Positions 35,766 to 43,017 of a stretch of DNA of 64,000 nucleotides are shown here, piece after piece. Origin of the DNA: Candidatus Nomurabacteria bacterium (GTDB lineage Bacteria; Patescibacteria; Paceibacteria; UBA9973). A model generated the notes under the pieces. The model was given only the letters and a program-made list of their open reading frames with translations, was not told the origin of the DNA and made no database searches. Each line of letters begins with the position of its first letter. Within the stretch, counting starts at the first letter, position 1. Where the stretch lies: positions 1 to 64,000 of the forward strand of contig JAHFNH010000004.1 in the NCBI GenBank assembly GCA_023267435.1. The letters run 5' to 3'. The position numbers and the translations under genes were made by a program.

Positions 35766-36898
35766 TTTCGTGTCCTCCTTTTAGGTTTAGTTTTTTTACC
35801 ATCAACACTTGTTGTGGCCATTACTTTAACATCAGATGATGCTCCTCCTCCATAGCTTAGTAATTCAGTATCCTTTACTTGTTCCAGTTTCATAAACTCT
35901 GCAAGTTGAGGATTATTTTTCATTACTTTACCCATTGAGTTAAAATAAGCTCCATCTGCATCTGCATCAATTAAACGAGCTTCTCTTCTTTTTTCAGCTG
36001 TTTTAACCAAAGCAGAACCTTCATTCTCTGCTATAAGTTTGGCAACTTGAGATTTCTCCACCTCTGCATTTGCGGGGCTCTTAACCATTTCATAGAATTT
36101 AAGCTCTACAAGATGAACTTTGATACCGAGCGCTTTTTCTGTAACAGCATCCACAGCTTCTATGATTGTTGTAGCAAGCTTAGAATTTTGGTCAAGCTTT
36201 CCCATATTTTGAAAAGTTTCCCAATCTTGATCGTTTGCAAAATCTTCAAAAGCTGTTTCTACGGCAGTTGAGGCTTGAGTAAAAATGATTCCCTGAGGGG
36301 GAACTTTAAAGATAACTTTAATAATGTTCATTACTTGAAATGTAACAATTAGAACAGCATTAATTTTAATAGTACCTTCATCTTTACCATCAACATTTTT
36401 ACTAGCACCTTTTTTGCTTCTTGTGGCAGTTTTTTTAGCAGGTTTTGATTTCATTGCTTTCATTTCTACATCTGTAATTTCTACAGCGTGGGCATAAAAG
36501 CGGCTAAAAGAAGTACAATCTTCTTTTTCTTCCAATTTTATGAAAGATTTTGCTTCAGGTGTTCTGTTTTCTACAAACTCACACCAAGAACGTTTGAAAT
36601 GCATAATGCTAAAAATAGGACTTAAACCGATGTCAGTTATTCCAAGAAAGTTGAATAAACGACCTAATTTTTGTTTTTCACCAGGTTTCCAATCACCATG
36701 TTCGTCATAATGACCATCTTCTGAGTTAAATAATATTTTTACAACATTTTCTCCTTTTACGACAACTTTCCCAGTTTCTGGTGCAAGTTGTGTATAGTTC
36801 CAGTCTCTTTTTGCCCAAGCTTTTAAAACTTGTATAATAATAACAACTACTGTCATTATTCCAAAAAGAATGCTAAATGTAATAATGTGCGTTTCCAT
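35762..36898 (-). CDS. SPFH/band 7-domain membrane protein
   Basis: A 378-residue SPFH protein: one N-terminal helix (about 6-25, ITFSILFGIMTVVVIIIQVL), an SPFH core (about 40-280; GKVVVKGENVVKILF, then FQVMNIIKVIF and IIEAVDAVTEKALGIKVHLVEL) and a helical, Ala/Glu-rich segment (KSQVAKLIAENEGSALVKTAEKRREARLIDADADG) typical of flotillin/prohibitin oligomers. A Lys-rich insertion (about 155-170) and tail (KKTKPKRRTRK) are unusual. SPFH proteins organise membrane domains or protease access. A GGAG lies 11 bases before the ATG, one of the few SD-like sites in the window. Confidence 0.75.
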   Translation of the reverse strand: METHIITFSILFGIMTVVVIIIQVLKAWAKRDWNYTQLAPETGKVVVKGENVVKILFNSEDGHYDEHGDWKPGEKQKLGRLFNFLGITDIGLSPIFSIMHFKRSWCEFVENRTPEAKSFIKLEEKEDCTSFSRFYAHAVEITDVEMKAMKSKPAKKTATRSKKGASKNVDGKDEGTIKINAVLIVTFQVMNIIKVIFKVPPQGIIFTQASTAVETAFEDFANDQDWETFQNMGKLDQNSKLATTIIEAVDAVTEKALGIKVHLVELKFYEMVKSPANAEVEKSQVAKLIAENEGSALVKTAEKRREARLIDADADGAYFNSMGKVMKNNPQLAEFMKLEQVKDTELLSYGGGASSDVKVMATTSVDGKKTKPKRRTRK

Positions 36899-36937
36899 TG
36901 TTTGTTTCTCCTTTTTATTTTAGGTTAGTTTATTATT

Positions 36938-36994
36938 TTTAGTTATGTTCAGCTAAATGCTCAAAATGAATTGAGCTACTTGGCTGAACATAAC
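36938..36994 (-). promoter_or_regulatory. Long inverted repeat in SPFH leader
   Basis: TAGTTATGTTCAGC and GCTGAACATAACTA (14 perfect pairs) enclose a further AGCTCAA/TTGAGC stem, giving one long hairpin in the leader between promoter and SD. No T run follows. It may be an RNA stability or regulatory element, or a relic of a small mobile element. Confidence 0.55.
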
Positions 36995-37034
36995 TATTTT
37001 TCTAACCAGTTTTCAAATAACTTATTACGCTTAA

Positions 37035-37063
37035 AGTATATCATAAACAAACAAAAAAGTCAA
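37035..37063 (-). promoter_or_regulatory. Promoter of the SPFH operon
   Basis: Minus strand TTGACT, 17-base spacer, TATACT: the same boxes and spacing as the promoter at 37838, with closely similar flanks. Leader of about 130 bases. Confidence 0.7.
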
Positions 37064-37084
37064 GCCTTTCGGCTCGACTTTTTT
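37053..37084 (-). terminator. Terminator of IPT/TIG gene
   Basis: AAAAAAGTCAAGCC/GGCTCGACTTTTTT around TTTC. It ends the gene at 37103-37831 and overlaps the -35 of the SPFH promoter. Confidence 0.85.
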
Positions 37085-37102
37085 GTTATATTTTATAGCT
37101 TT

Positions 37103-37831
37103 TTAAGCGTGTTTTGGATGCAGTTCTTGTTTGGGTTTTTCTTGGGCGAAAGCCTTTCGAGCCAATATTACTATCAAGAGAATTAGGGCCAAAAGCAGTA
37201 ACCATTGAGTCAAAGTTGTAGGCATTAAACCATTTGCTCCGAAGAGTGCGCCTGCAGCAAGACTGTTGCCGGTATTAGTTGATTTAGTTGGTGTACTTTT
37301 AGTGGTTGCAGCTGGAGGTGTTTTCTTTGGAGTTGTAGTTGTTGCAGTAGTAGTTGGTTTGTTTAAATGAAACAAAGCTGCGTTTGACATTCCGCCTCCT
37401 GGTTGAGGGCTTAATACAGTTACTGAGTAAGCACCTACACCCGCCATATCTGATGTGGTAAGAGTCATGGTAAGAGTGTTTGAATTTATAAAAGTTGTAG
37501 CTCTTTCTGCACTATTCCATCTAGCCATAGATCCAGGTACAAAGTTTGCTCCAGTGATCACTACGGTTACAGGATTACTTGTTGTATTTGCAGAATTTGG
37601 ACTGATTGAATAGATAACTGGAGTAGGGTTGCTGTAAGTTGGTGTTGGGTTTGTAACAGGAGGATAGGAAGGATTTGGATTGGTAGGATTAGATGGTGCT
37701 GAAGTTCCACTACCTGCAGAATAGAAGCCTGCATTAGCATGCATAGGCAAGACAAACATAACACTGAAAATAGAAACAGCCAGTATCCCCAAGGCGTTTA
37801 ATATTAAGTTGTTATTTGTTTTAGTTTTCAT
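37103..37831 (-). CDS. Secreted IPT/TIG-domain protein with C-terminal anchor
   Basis: A 242-residue surface protein: signal peptide (LILNALGILAVSIFSVMFVLPMHANA), Pro/Asn-rich linker, one IPT/TIG Ig-like domain (PVIYSISPNSANTTSNPVTVVITGANFVPGS to AYSVTVLSPQPGGGMSNAALF, about 70-150), a Thr/Lys/Pro linker (about 160-185) and a C-terminal helix (LTQWLLLLALILLIVILARKA) with a basic tail. The layout suggests a wall-spanning protein tethered in the membrane. The ATG is exactly six bases after a TTGACT-17-TATACT promoter, so the mRNA is predicted leaderless. Confidence 0.75.
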   Translation of the reverse strand: MKTKTNNNLILNALGILAVSIFSVMFVLPMHANAGFYSAGSGTSAPSNPTNPNPSYPPVTNPTPTYSNPTPVIYSISPNSANTTSNPVTVVITGANFVPGSMARWNSAERATTFINSNTLTMTLTTSDMAGVGAYSVTVLSPQPGGGMSNAALFHLNKPTTTATTTTPKKTPPAATTKSTPTKSTNTGNSLAAGALFGANGLMPTTLTQWLLLLALILLIVILARKAFAQEKPKQELHPKHA

Positions 37832-37837
37832 ACAGAA

Positions 37838-37866
37838 AGTATATCATATATAAATACAAAAGTCAA
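37838..37866 (-). promoter_or_regulatory. Promoter of leaderless IPT/TIG gene
   Basis: Minus strand TTGACT, 17-base spacer, TATACT, then six bases to the ATG at 37831. This is the clearest full promoter with a leaderless start in the window. Confidence 0.75.
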
Positions 37867-37887
37867 GCCTTACGATAACCTATTTTG

Positions 37888-37969
37888 TGCCGGGAGGGAG
37901 ACTCGAACTCCCAAGGGTTGCCCCACTAGTTCCTAAGACTAGCGCGTATACCAATTCCGCCATCCCGGC
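37888..37969 (-). tRNA. tRNA-Leu (anticodon TAG)
   Basis: Acceptor GCCGGGA/TCCCGGC, long class II variable arm, anticodon stem CTAGT/ACTAG with loop CTTAGGA, T arm GGAGTTCGAGTCTCC. Discriminator A. CCA is not encoded. Confidence 0.95.
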
Positions 37970-38151
37970 AATGTATTAAACTCTAACATTAAAACAGTGC
38001 TTACGCACTCCGTCTCGCACAAGGATATTGTGGTCACAAGTATTTTTCTACTGAAAAATCTCGCGAAGCCTATCGTATTAATAGGCACCTGTAGACGGCC
38101 CGCTCTCGGCACCGTCGTGCCTGCGGCTCGCACAAAGCATCCCATGCTTTG
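37970..38151. other. Palindrome-rich spacer between tRNA genes
   Basis: No gene is seen. Hairpins stand close together: CCTAT/ATAGG (38069-38085), GGCAC/GTGCC (38109-38122) and GCACAAAGCAT/ATGCTTTGTGC (38130-38154), the last running three bases into the tRNA-Lys 3' end. It is richer in GC than its surroundings. It could be tRNA processing structure or decayed palindromic elements. Confidence 0.5.
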
Positions 38152-38224
38152 TGCGCCCACCAGGGATCGAACCTGGGACATTCTCCTTAAGAGGGAGCTA
38201 CTCTACCAGCTGAGTTATGGGCGC
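38152..38224 (-). tRNA. tRNA-Lys (anticodon CTT)
   Basis: Acceptor GCGCCCA/TGGGCGC, D arm ACTCAGCTGGTAGAGT, anticodon loop CTCTTAA, T arm CCAGGTTCGATCCCTGG, discriminator A. CCA not encoded. Confidence 0.95.
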
Positions 38225-38271
38225 ATGAAATATTCAGTTATCGGCGTATAAAAACAAAACTTAAACACCGG

Positions 38272-38353
38272 TGCCCGGAGTGGGGGTCGAACCCACATCC
38301 CTTGCGAGACACGATTTTAAGTCGTGCGCGTATACCAATTCCGCCATCCGGGC
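38272..38353 (-). tRNA. tRNA-Leu (anticodon TAA)
   Basis: Acceptor GCCCGGA/TCCGGGC, class II variable arm, anticodon stem CACGA/TCGTG with loop CTTAAAA, T arm GTGGGTTCGACCCCCAC. Close in sequence to the tRNA-Leu(TAG) gene nearby, suggesting duplication. Confidence 0.95.
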
Positions 38354-38401
38354 AATTTTTAAATTATAATTCAAAACTATTCTTTTCTCAAATTACAATT
38401 G

Positions 38402-38473
38402 AGGCCTGGGGCGGAATTGAACCGCCGCATAGAGATTTTGCAGATCTCTGCCTTACCACTTGGCTACCAGGCC
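38402..38473 (-). tRNA. tRNA-Cys (anticodon GCA)
   Basis: Acceptor GGCCTGG/CCAGGCC with discriminator T as expected for Cys, anticodon stem GAGAT/ATCTC with loop CTGCAAA, T arm GGCGGTTCAATTCCGCC. Confidence 0.95.
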
Positions 38474-38503
38474 TAATATTATATTTATACTAACCAACTC
38501 ATC

Positions 38504-38827
38504 TTACTTTTCTCTCAGCAATTCGTCAATTTTTTGTCTGTTCTTTTCTCCGCGATCTATCTCAATATCAATAAAAGGAATTGTCTTTACTTCCATATTC
38601 TTTTTTAAATAATCTCGCAAGTCTGCTCTTTTGCGTTTTGCGAAGTCTAATGCATCGTGTTCTTTTGATTCTGGCAGGACTGTGATAAATATAGTTGCGC
38701 GTTTCATATCAGGAGAGGTATTACAAGAGGTGACGGTGATGAGTGAAGTTCTATTATTTTCACGTGCTAAAAATTGAGCTGCGAGCTCTTTGACATATTG
38801 CGCTATTTTTTCATTTCTTGGAATCAT
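38504..38827 (-). CDS. rbfA: Ribosome-binding factor A
   Basis: RbfA assists late 30S maturation by binding the 16S region near helices 1 and 45. The 107 residues (start MIPRNEKIAQYVKEL) show the KH-like fold pattern ITVTSCNTSPDMKRATIFITVLP and LRDYLKKNMEVKTIPFIDIEID. The ATG at 38827 lies one base after the infB stop, so it is chosen over a frame opening 13 codons earlier inside infB. infB-rbfA adjacency is conserved in bacteria and supports the call. It is notable in a genome whose 16S 3' tail is altered. Confidence 0.9.
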   Translation of the reverse strand: MIPRNEKIAQYVKELAAQFLARENNRTSLITVTSCNTSPDMKRATIFITVLPESKEHDALDFAKRKRADLRDYLKKNMEVKTIPFIDIEIDRGEKNRQKIDELLREK

Positions 38828-38828
38828 A

Positions 38829-40334
38829 TTATTTTTGTGTGATTGAGAACGATTCAAGAATATCACCGGATACTATTTCGATCTTTGATTCGATCATAGT
38901 ACCGAATTCAGATCCTTCTTCGACTTTGCTTGTTTTCTGTTTACTCTTTTCAAGATTTACTATTTTACCTTTGCCTATTTCGAATTCTCGGCGAATTATT
39001 TTTACAGTTTCACCCAGAGAGATGCTTCCTTCGGTGACTTTTCCGCCGACAACTTGTCTTTCTTTTGTACGACTGAACGCTTTGATTATTTTTGCTCGTC
39101 CGGTCGTTTCAACTGTTTCCACTCTTGGGCGTCTTTTTTCCATTTCTTCTGCAAGCCACTCGGTCATTTTATAAATAATATCAAAGAAAAGAACCGGTAT
39201 GTTTTGTTTTAACGCTAGGTCATTTGCACCTTTGTCAGCTTTGACATTGAAACCGATTACGATAATGTCTGAACTTCCTTGAGATGATTTTATATCAGAT
39301 TCATTGATAGGCCCGACACCTTTTTGAATTATTTTGAATTCTGCACCATCACTTTTGATTTTACCTATTTCTTTTTCAATCGCTTCAATGGATCCCATGA
39401 CGTCTGCACGTAAAATTATCGGAATGATTTTTTTATCGCTTACTTCTCTTTTTTCAGTTTTTGTTATTTTTCCAGTTAGTATGTCTTTTGCATATTCTTC
39501 CGCATCACTTTTCTTTTCAAAAGATTTAAACATTGCTCCAACTTTGGGAACTTTATTAAAACCAACGAGTCGGACAGGGGAGGAAAATGTAGCATCGTTA
39601 ACCATCTTACCTAAAAAGTTTTCCATGATGCGGGTAGAACACAAAGCATCTTCCACTGCCACAGTCATTCCTTTTTTGAGTTTTCCATCCTTGATTACTA
39701 AAGTTGCTTGAACTCCACGTTTTGAATCCAAATTTGCTTCTATCACATAACCACTTGCTCCTTCTTCAGTGTTTGCTGTGAAATTTTCCATCTCAGCAAG
39801 TAAAAGAATAAGAGTTAAAAGATTATCTACACCAGTGCCTACTTTGGCAGATATTTCTGCGACAGGTGTTTTACCTCCATAACCCTCAATATATATTTCA
39901 TTTTCTGCGAGCTCCATTTTTGTTTTTTCAATATTGGCTGCTGGTCTGTCGATTTTATTAATAGCAACGATAAATGGAATCTTGCTTTCCAGAATTGTTT
40001 TGTAAGCTTCCACTGTTTGTGGTTTTACTCCGTCTTCAGCTGAGACGACTAAGATAGCAATATCAGCAGCTTCTGCTCCGCGTTCGCGCATTTTGGAAAA
40101 AGCTTCGTGACCGGGAGTATCTAGGAATGTTATTTTTTTATCTTTGCCGTGCTCATCTTTATGAACAACTTCATAAGCGGAAATATGCTGGGTAATTCCT
40201 CCAGCTTCACGGTCTACTATATTTGTCTTTCGAATATAATCCAACAATGTAGATTTACCGTGGTCGATATGACCCATAACCACCACGATTGGCGGACGCT
40301 CTGTTATATTTGTTTTTTCTTTTGAATCTTTCAT
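38829..40334 (-). CDS. infB: Translation initiation factor IF-2, short form
   Basis: IF-2 recruits initiator tRNA to the ribosome. The 501 residues hold the GTPase domain (G1 GHIDHGKSTLLDYIRK, G3 DTPGHEAFSKMRERG, G4 NKIDRPAAN), domain II, domain III and the fMet-tRNA-binding domain IV (EKRRPRVETVETTGRAKIIKAFS). The long N-terminal region of E. coli IF-2 is absent, as in many CPR. IF-2 is central to leaderless mRNA initiation in other bacteria. A TATAAA about nine bases before the ATG suggests a very short leader. Confidence 0.95.
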   Translation of the reverse strand: MKDSKEKTNITERPPIVVVMGHIDHGKSTLLDYIRKTNIVDREAGGITQHISAYEVVHKDEHGKDKKITFLDTPGHEAFSKMRERGAEAADIAILVVSAEDGVKPQTVEAYKTILESKIPFIVAINKIDRPAANIEKTKMELAENEIYIEGYGGKTPVAEISAKVGTGVDNLLTLILLLAEMENFTANTEEGASGYVIEANLDSKRGVQATLVIKDGKLKKGMTVAVEDALCSTRIMENFLGKMVNDATFSSPVRLVGFNKVPKVGAMFKSFEKKSDAEEYAKDILTGKITKTEKREVSDKKIIPIILRADVMGSIEAIEKEIGKIKSDGAEFKIIQKGVGPINESDIKSSQGSSDIIVIGFNVKADKGANDLALKQNIPVLFFDIIYKMTEWLAEEMEKRRPRVETVETTGRAKIIKAFSRTKERQVVGGKVTEGSISLGETVKIIRREFEIGKGKIVNLEKSKQKTSKVEEGSEFGTMIESKIEIVSGDILESFSITQK

Positions 40335-40381
40335 TTGATTTATTTTATAGCCTAGCTACGAATTTACTAATTCGAATCACG

Positions 40382-40855
40382 CTAGGCGTGAACTTCTGCT
40401 CTTTTAAGAGTTTCTTTTTCTTCCGCCGTTAATTCATATTCTGATTTTCCTTTTTTAACAGGCTTGGCGAATACACTCATGCGTTCACGGGAATATAAAC
40501 TTGAAATAACCACACCATCGCCTTCTTCGTTTAATAATCCAATTGCAAAACTTTGATTACTGCCTTGGTCAGGGAATGGATTGAAGCGCACAGTCTCAAG
40601 TCCGCGAATACTTTTCTTGAGTTTTGAATTTATTAAGACTAACTCTTTCTCGTGTTCTTCTTTTGATTTTTTTAACTTAGCAATGTCACTCTCTAGAGCA
40701 ATAATAGTATCTTCCAAATCTTTAGCCTTTTTGCCGATAAAAAATCTTTTCAAGCGTTTTTCGGTTTTAATAACCCAAATAACGCCGACAATGATGGCGA
40801 TCCCAGTTAAAACAAAAAAAGCCAAGAAAATAATATTGTCGAGCTTTATATTCAT
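40382..40855 (-). CDS. DUF4446 family membrane protein
   Basis: A 157-residue protein with one N-terminal membrane helix (about 7-28, IIFLAFFVLTGIAIIVGVIWVI), a coiled-coil (about 45-80, DLEDTIIALESDIAKLKKSKEEHEKEL) and a C-terminal domain with GLETVRFNPFPDQGSNQSFAIGLLNEEGDGVVISSLYSRERM, the hallmark of DUF4446. Function is unknown; proteins of this family often lie near chromosome-partition or envelope genes in Firmicutes. It is divergently placed 24 bases from the nifS-like gene, with overlapping promoters. Confidence 0.85.
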   Translation of the reverse strand: MNIKLDNIIFLAFFVLTGIAIIVGVIWVIKTEKRLKRFFIGKKAKDLEDTIIALESDIAKLKKSKEEHEKELVLINSKLKKSIRGLETVRFNPFPDQGSNQSFAIGLLNEEGDGVVISSLYSRERMSVFAKPVKKGKSEYELTAEEKETLKRAEVHA

Positions 40856-40867
40856 GCCTTTTCAATA

Positions 40868-40873
40868 TATACT
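40868..40873 (+). promoter_or_regulatory. -10 box of leaderless nifS-like gene
   Basis: TATACT ends six bases before the ATG at 40880. On the other strand TATATT lies eight bases before the DUF4446 ATG. Confidence 0.6.
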
Positions 40874-40879
40874 ATTTTT

Positions 40880-42103
40880 ATGGTTAAATCAAACAAAATA
40901 TATATGGATTACGCCAGTGGCGCTTGTTCAGATCCAGCCAACCCGGGGGCTATCCATGAATTTGGAGTAAAAGCAAAGAAAAGATTGAATGAAGCAAGAG
41001 AAGAAATTGCTGGAATTTTAGGCGCGCATTCTGATGAAATAATTTTTACCTCTGGAGCAACTGAAAGTAACAATTTGGTGATTTTAGGTGTTTTGAAAAA
41101 GTATCTTCAAAATTTTTCCCATTTGCCACACATTGTAACTACCAACATAGAACACGCATCCGTATTGGAAGTTTGTAAATATTTAGAGAAAACAAAACAA
41201 GCAGAGATAACTTTTGTGCCAGTTGAATCAAACGGAATAGTTTCTCCAGAAAAAATAAAAAAAGCGTTGAAAAAAAATACTATTTTAGTTTCTGTGATGT
41301 ATGCGAATAATGAAATTGGCACAATCCAACCAATACGAGAAATTGCAAAAGAAATTAGGCACTTTAGGAAAACGAAAAATTCAGCAGAATTTTCTCGGGT
41401 CCTCGGAAGGGGGTCAGCCAGACCACTCGAAAATTCTCTGAATTTCTCGTTTCCCATTTTTCATACTGATGCTACTCAGGCGATAAATTATTTGCCGATC
41501 AATGTCGAGAAGCTCGGTGTTGATTTGTTATCCTTCAATGGATTAAAAATTTACGGACCGAGCGGTGTTGGAGTTTTGTATGAAAAAAGGAATACGCCCA
41601 TCAGTAGTATTATGTTTGGTGGTGATCAAGAAAGAGGATTGAGACCCGGAACAGAAAATATTAATGGAATTATTGCTTTGGCTAAAGCTTTGAAAATTAC
41701 TGAACAAATAAAAGATAAAGAAGTAAAACGCTTAACCAAGCTTCGAGATTATTTTACTAAAAAATTATTAAAATTTAATTTTGTTGTTAATGGTAGTTTG
41801 GAAAATAGATTACCCAATAATATAAATATCACTATTCCAAAAACCCCGAGTGATCTTTTAGTAATAGAACTTTCAGCAAAGGGAATTATGGCTTCTGTAA
41901 AAAGCGCTTGTAAGTCTGGCGATGAAAAATCTTCTCATGTCATACAAGCTATTCGTGAAGCGAAAACAGGGAAGTCTTTGTTGGATAAAGAAGTAGACGG
42001 ATCTATTAGATTTTCTCTGGGCAGACAGACGACTAAGGCTGATATTGATTACACAGTTAAAGCTTTGTCTCAAATTTTGACTAAACTAAAAAAATGGTAC
42101 TAA
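40880..42103 (+). CDS. Cysteine desulfurase (NifS/IscS-like)
   Basis: A 407-residue PLP enzyme that takes sulfur from cysteine, probably for tRNA thiolation by MnmA (61037) since no Fe-S assembly genes are here. Motifs: MDYASGACSDPANP (substrate region), FTSGATESNNLVI, TTNIEHASVLE, VSVMYANNEIGTIQPI, FHTDATQAINYLPI, LLSFNGLKIYGPSGVGVLY (lysine region; Lys in LKIYGP) and a catalytic Cys in KSACKSGDEKSSH. Residues about 164-191 (RKTKNSAEFSRVLGRGSARP to NFSF) interrupt a conserved stretch and are encoded by a palindromic element. Predicted leaderless. Confidence 0.9.
   Translation: MVKSNKIYMDYASGACSDPANPGAIHEFGVKAKKRLNEAREEIAGILGAHSDEIIFTSGATESNNLVILGVLKKYLQNFSHLPHIVTTNIEHASVLEVCKYLEKTKQAEITFVPVESNGIVSPEKIKKALKKNTILVSVMYANNEIGTIQPIREIAKEIRHFRKTKNSAEFSRVLGRGSARPLENSLNFSFPIFHTDATQAINYLPINVEKLGVDLLSFNGLKIYGPSGVGVLYEKRNTPISSIMFGGDQERGLRPGTENINGIIALAKALKITEQIKDKEVKRLTKLRDYFTKKLLKFNFVVNGSLENRLPNNINITIPKTPSDLLVIELSAKGIMASVKSACKSGDEKSSHVIQAIREAKTGKSLLDKEVDGSIRFSLGRQTTKADIDYTVKALSQILTKLKKWY
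41369..41452 (+). repeat. In-frame palindromic element inside nifS-like gene
   Basis: About 84 bases bounded by imperfect inverted repeats: left arm ending CAGCAGAATTTT (41369-41393) and right arm AAAATTCTCTG... (41430-41452), 21 or more matching pairs with one offset. The central core starts CTCGGGTCCTCGGAAGGGGG. The arms share GAATTTT/AAAATTC with the uvrC element; the core is different. It adds about 28 residues without a frameshift. Confidence 0.75.
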
Positions 42104-42109
42104 AGTACT

Positions 42110-42144
42110 GCGATTTCTACAATCCTTGAGGGATTAAGAAATCG
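42110..42144 (+). promoter_or_regulatory. Hairpin upstream of HtrA-like gene
   Basis: CGATTTCT/AGAAATCG enclosing ATCC/GGAT, just before the -10 box. It lacks a full T run, so it could be a weak terminator of the nifS-like gene or an operator. Confidence 0.35.
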
Positions 42145-42148
42145 GGAG

Positions 42149-42154
42149 TATAAT
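42149..42154 (+). promoter_or_regulatory. -10 box of HtrA-like gene
   Basis: TATAAT seven bases before the ATG at 42162. Confidence 0.55.
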
Positions 42155-42161
42155 TAAAACT

Positions 42162-42971
42162 ATGGACATTCAAGATTTAAATAAAACACAACTAATACTA
42201 TTAGCTTTACTTTTAAGTTTCGTTACTTCGATCGCGACAGGTATAACGACTGTGACTTTAATGCAACAAGCTCCAGCATCCGTGACTGTGCCTATTAATA
42301 GAATTATCAGACAAACAGTTGAAAAGATTGTGCCAGCAGAAATAGGAAAGCCAGCAGTGCAGACAATAGTCATAAAAGAAGAAGATTTAGTGGTGGATGC
42401 AATTGCAAAAAATCAATCCGCTATTTTTTCAATAATCAAAGAGACGACCGATGGGTCTGGTCTTGTTACTGAAGTTTCTGCCGGTAGAGGATTTGTTATT
42501 TCAACTGACGGTATGATTGTAGCCGATGCGGCATTGGTGCCGGATAAGGAGGTCTATTACGTAAGCAATGATTCAGGAAAATTTAAAGCAGATTTTGTTT
42601 CTGCTAAAGATGGATTTTCATTTTTAAAAATAGGCGCACCGTTGGATGAAAAAAATAAAGTGTCGTTTGCAGTGCCAACTTTCGGTGATATTAAAAATAT
42701 GAAAATAGGACAAAAAGTGATAACACTAGGGAGTTCGATATCTTCATTTATTTATGACGGATCGAAAGATCTTAAATTGAATGTTACAAAATCAAATGCA
42801 GGAGGCATGATACTCGACCTTGATGGAGATGTTCTTGGCATTGCTTTGTCTGGTGAGACTGCATCCTTTGCTTCAATTTCTACTATTACTGATGCGTTAA
42901 AAACAGCAACGATAGTAACACCAGTATCAACAGGCGCAGCGGCAGCGATAGAGGCTCCAAAAGTACAGTAG
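42162..42971 (+). CDS. Membrane-anchored HtrA-like protein, likely catalytically dead
   Basis: A 269-residue protein: N-terminal helix (about 11-32, LILLALLLSFVTSIATGITTV), then a trypsin-like fold region resembling HtrA/DegP (AIFSIIKETTDGSGLVTEVSAGRGFVISTDGMIVADAALV, KIGQKVITLGSS, KSNAGGMILDLDGDVLGIAL). In HtrA the His lies in TNNHVV and the Ser in GNSGGPL; here these read VADAALV and SNAGGMI, so His and Ser are both missing. No PDZ domain. It may be a chaperone-like or scaffold pseudoprotease. It precedes clpB but has its own promoter. Confidence 0.6.
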   Translation: MDIQDLNKTQLILLALLLSFVTSIATGITTVTLMQQAPASVTVPINRIIRQTVEKIVPAEIGKPAVQTIVIKEEDLVVDAIAKNQSAIFSIIKETTDGSGLVTEVSAGRGFVISTDGMIVADAALVPDKEVYYVSNDSGKFKADFVSAKDGFSFLKIGAPLDEKNKVSFAVPTFGDIKNMKIGQKVITLGSSISSFIYDGSKDLKLNVTKSNAGGMILDLDGDVLGIALSGETASFASISTITDALKTATIVTPVSTGAAAAIEAPKVQ

Positions 42972-42972
42972 C

Positions 42973-43000
42973 TTGACATTTAGTCTGTTTATTTTATTAT
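42973..43000 (+). promoter_or_regulatory. Promoter of clpB
   Basis: TTGACA, 16-base spacer, TATTAT, start near 43007, leaving a leader of about 11 bases without an SD. No CIRCE-like inverted repeat was seen. Confidence 0.65.
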
Positions 43001-43017
43001 CTAGTATCTAAAAACAT

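Noticed and set aside
38302..38493. Small frame across tRNA-Leu and tRNA-Cys
   Set aside because: It lies over tRNA genes on the other strand.
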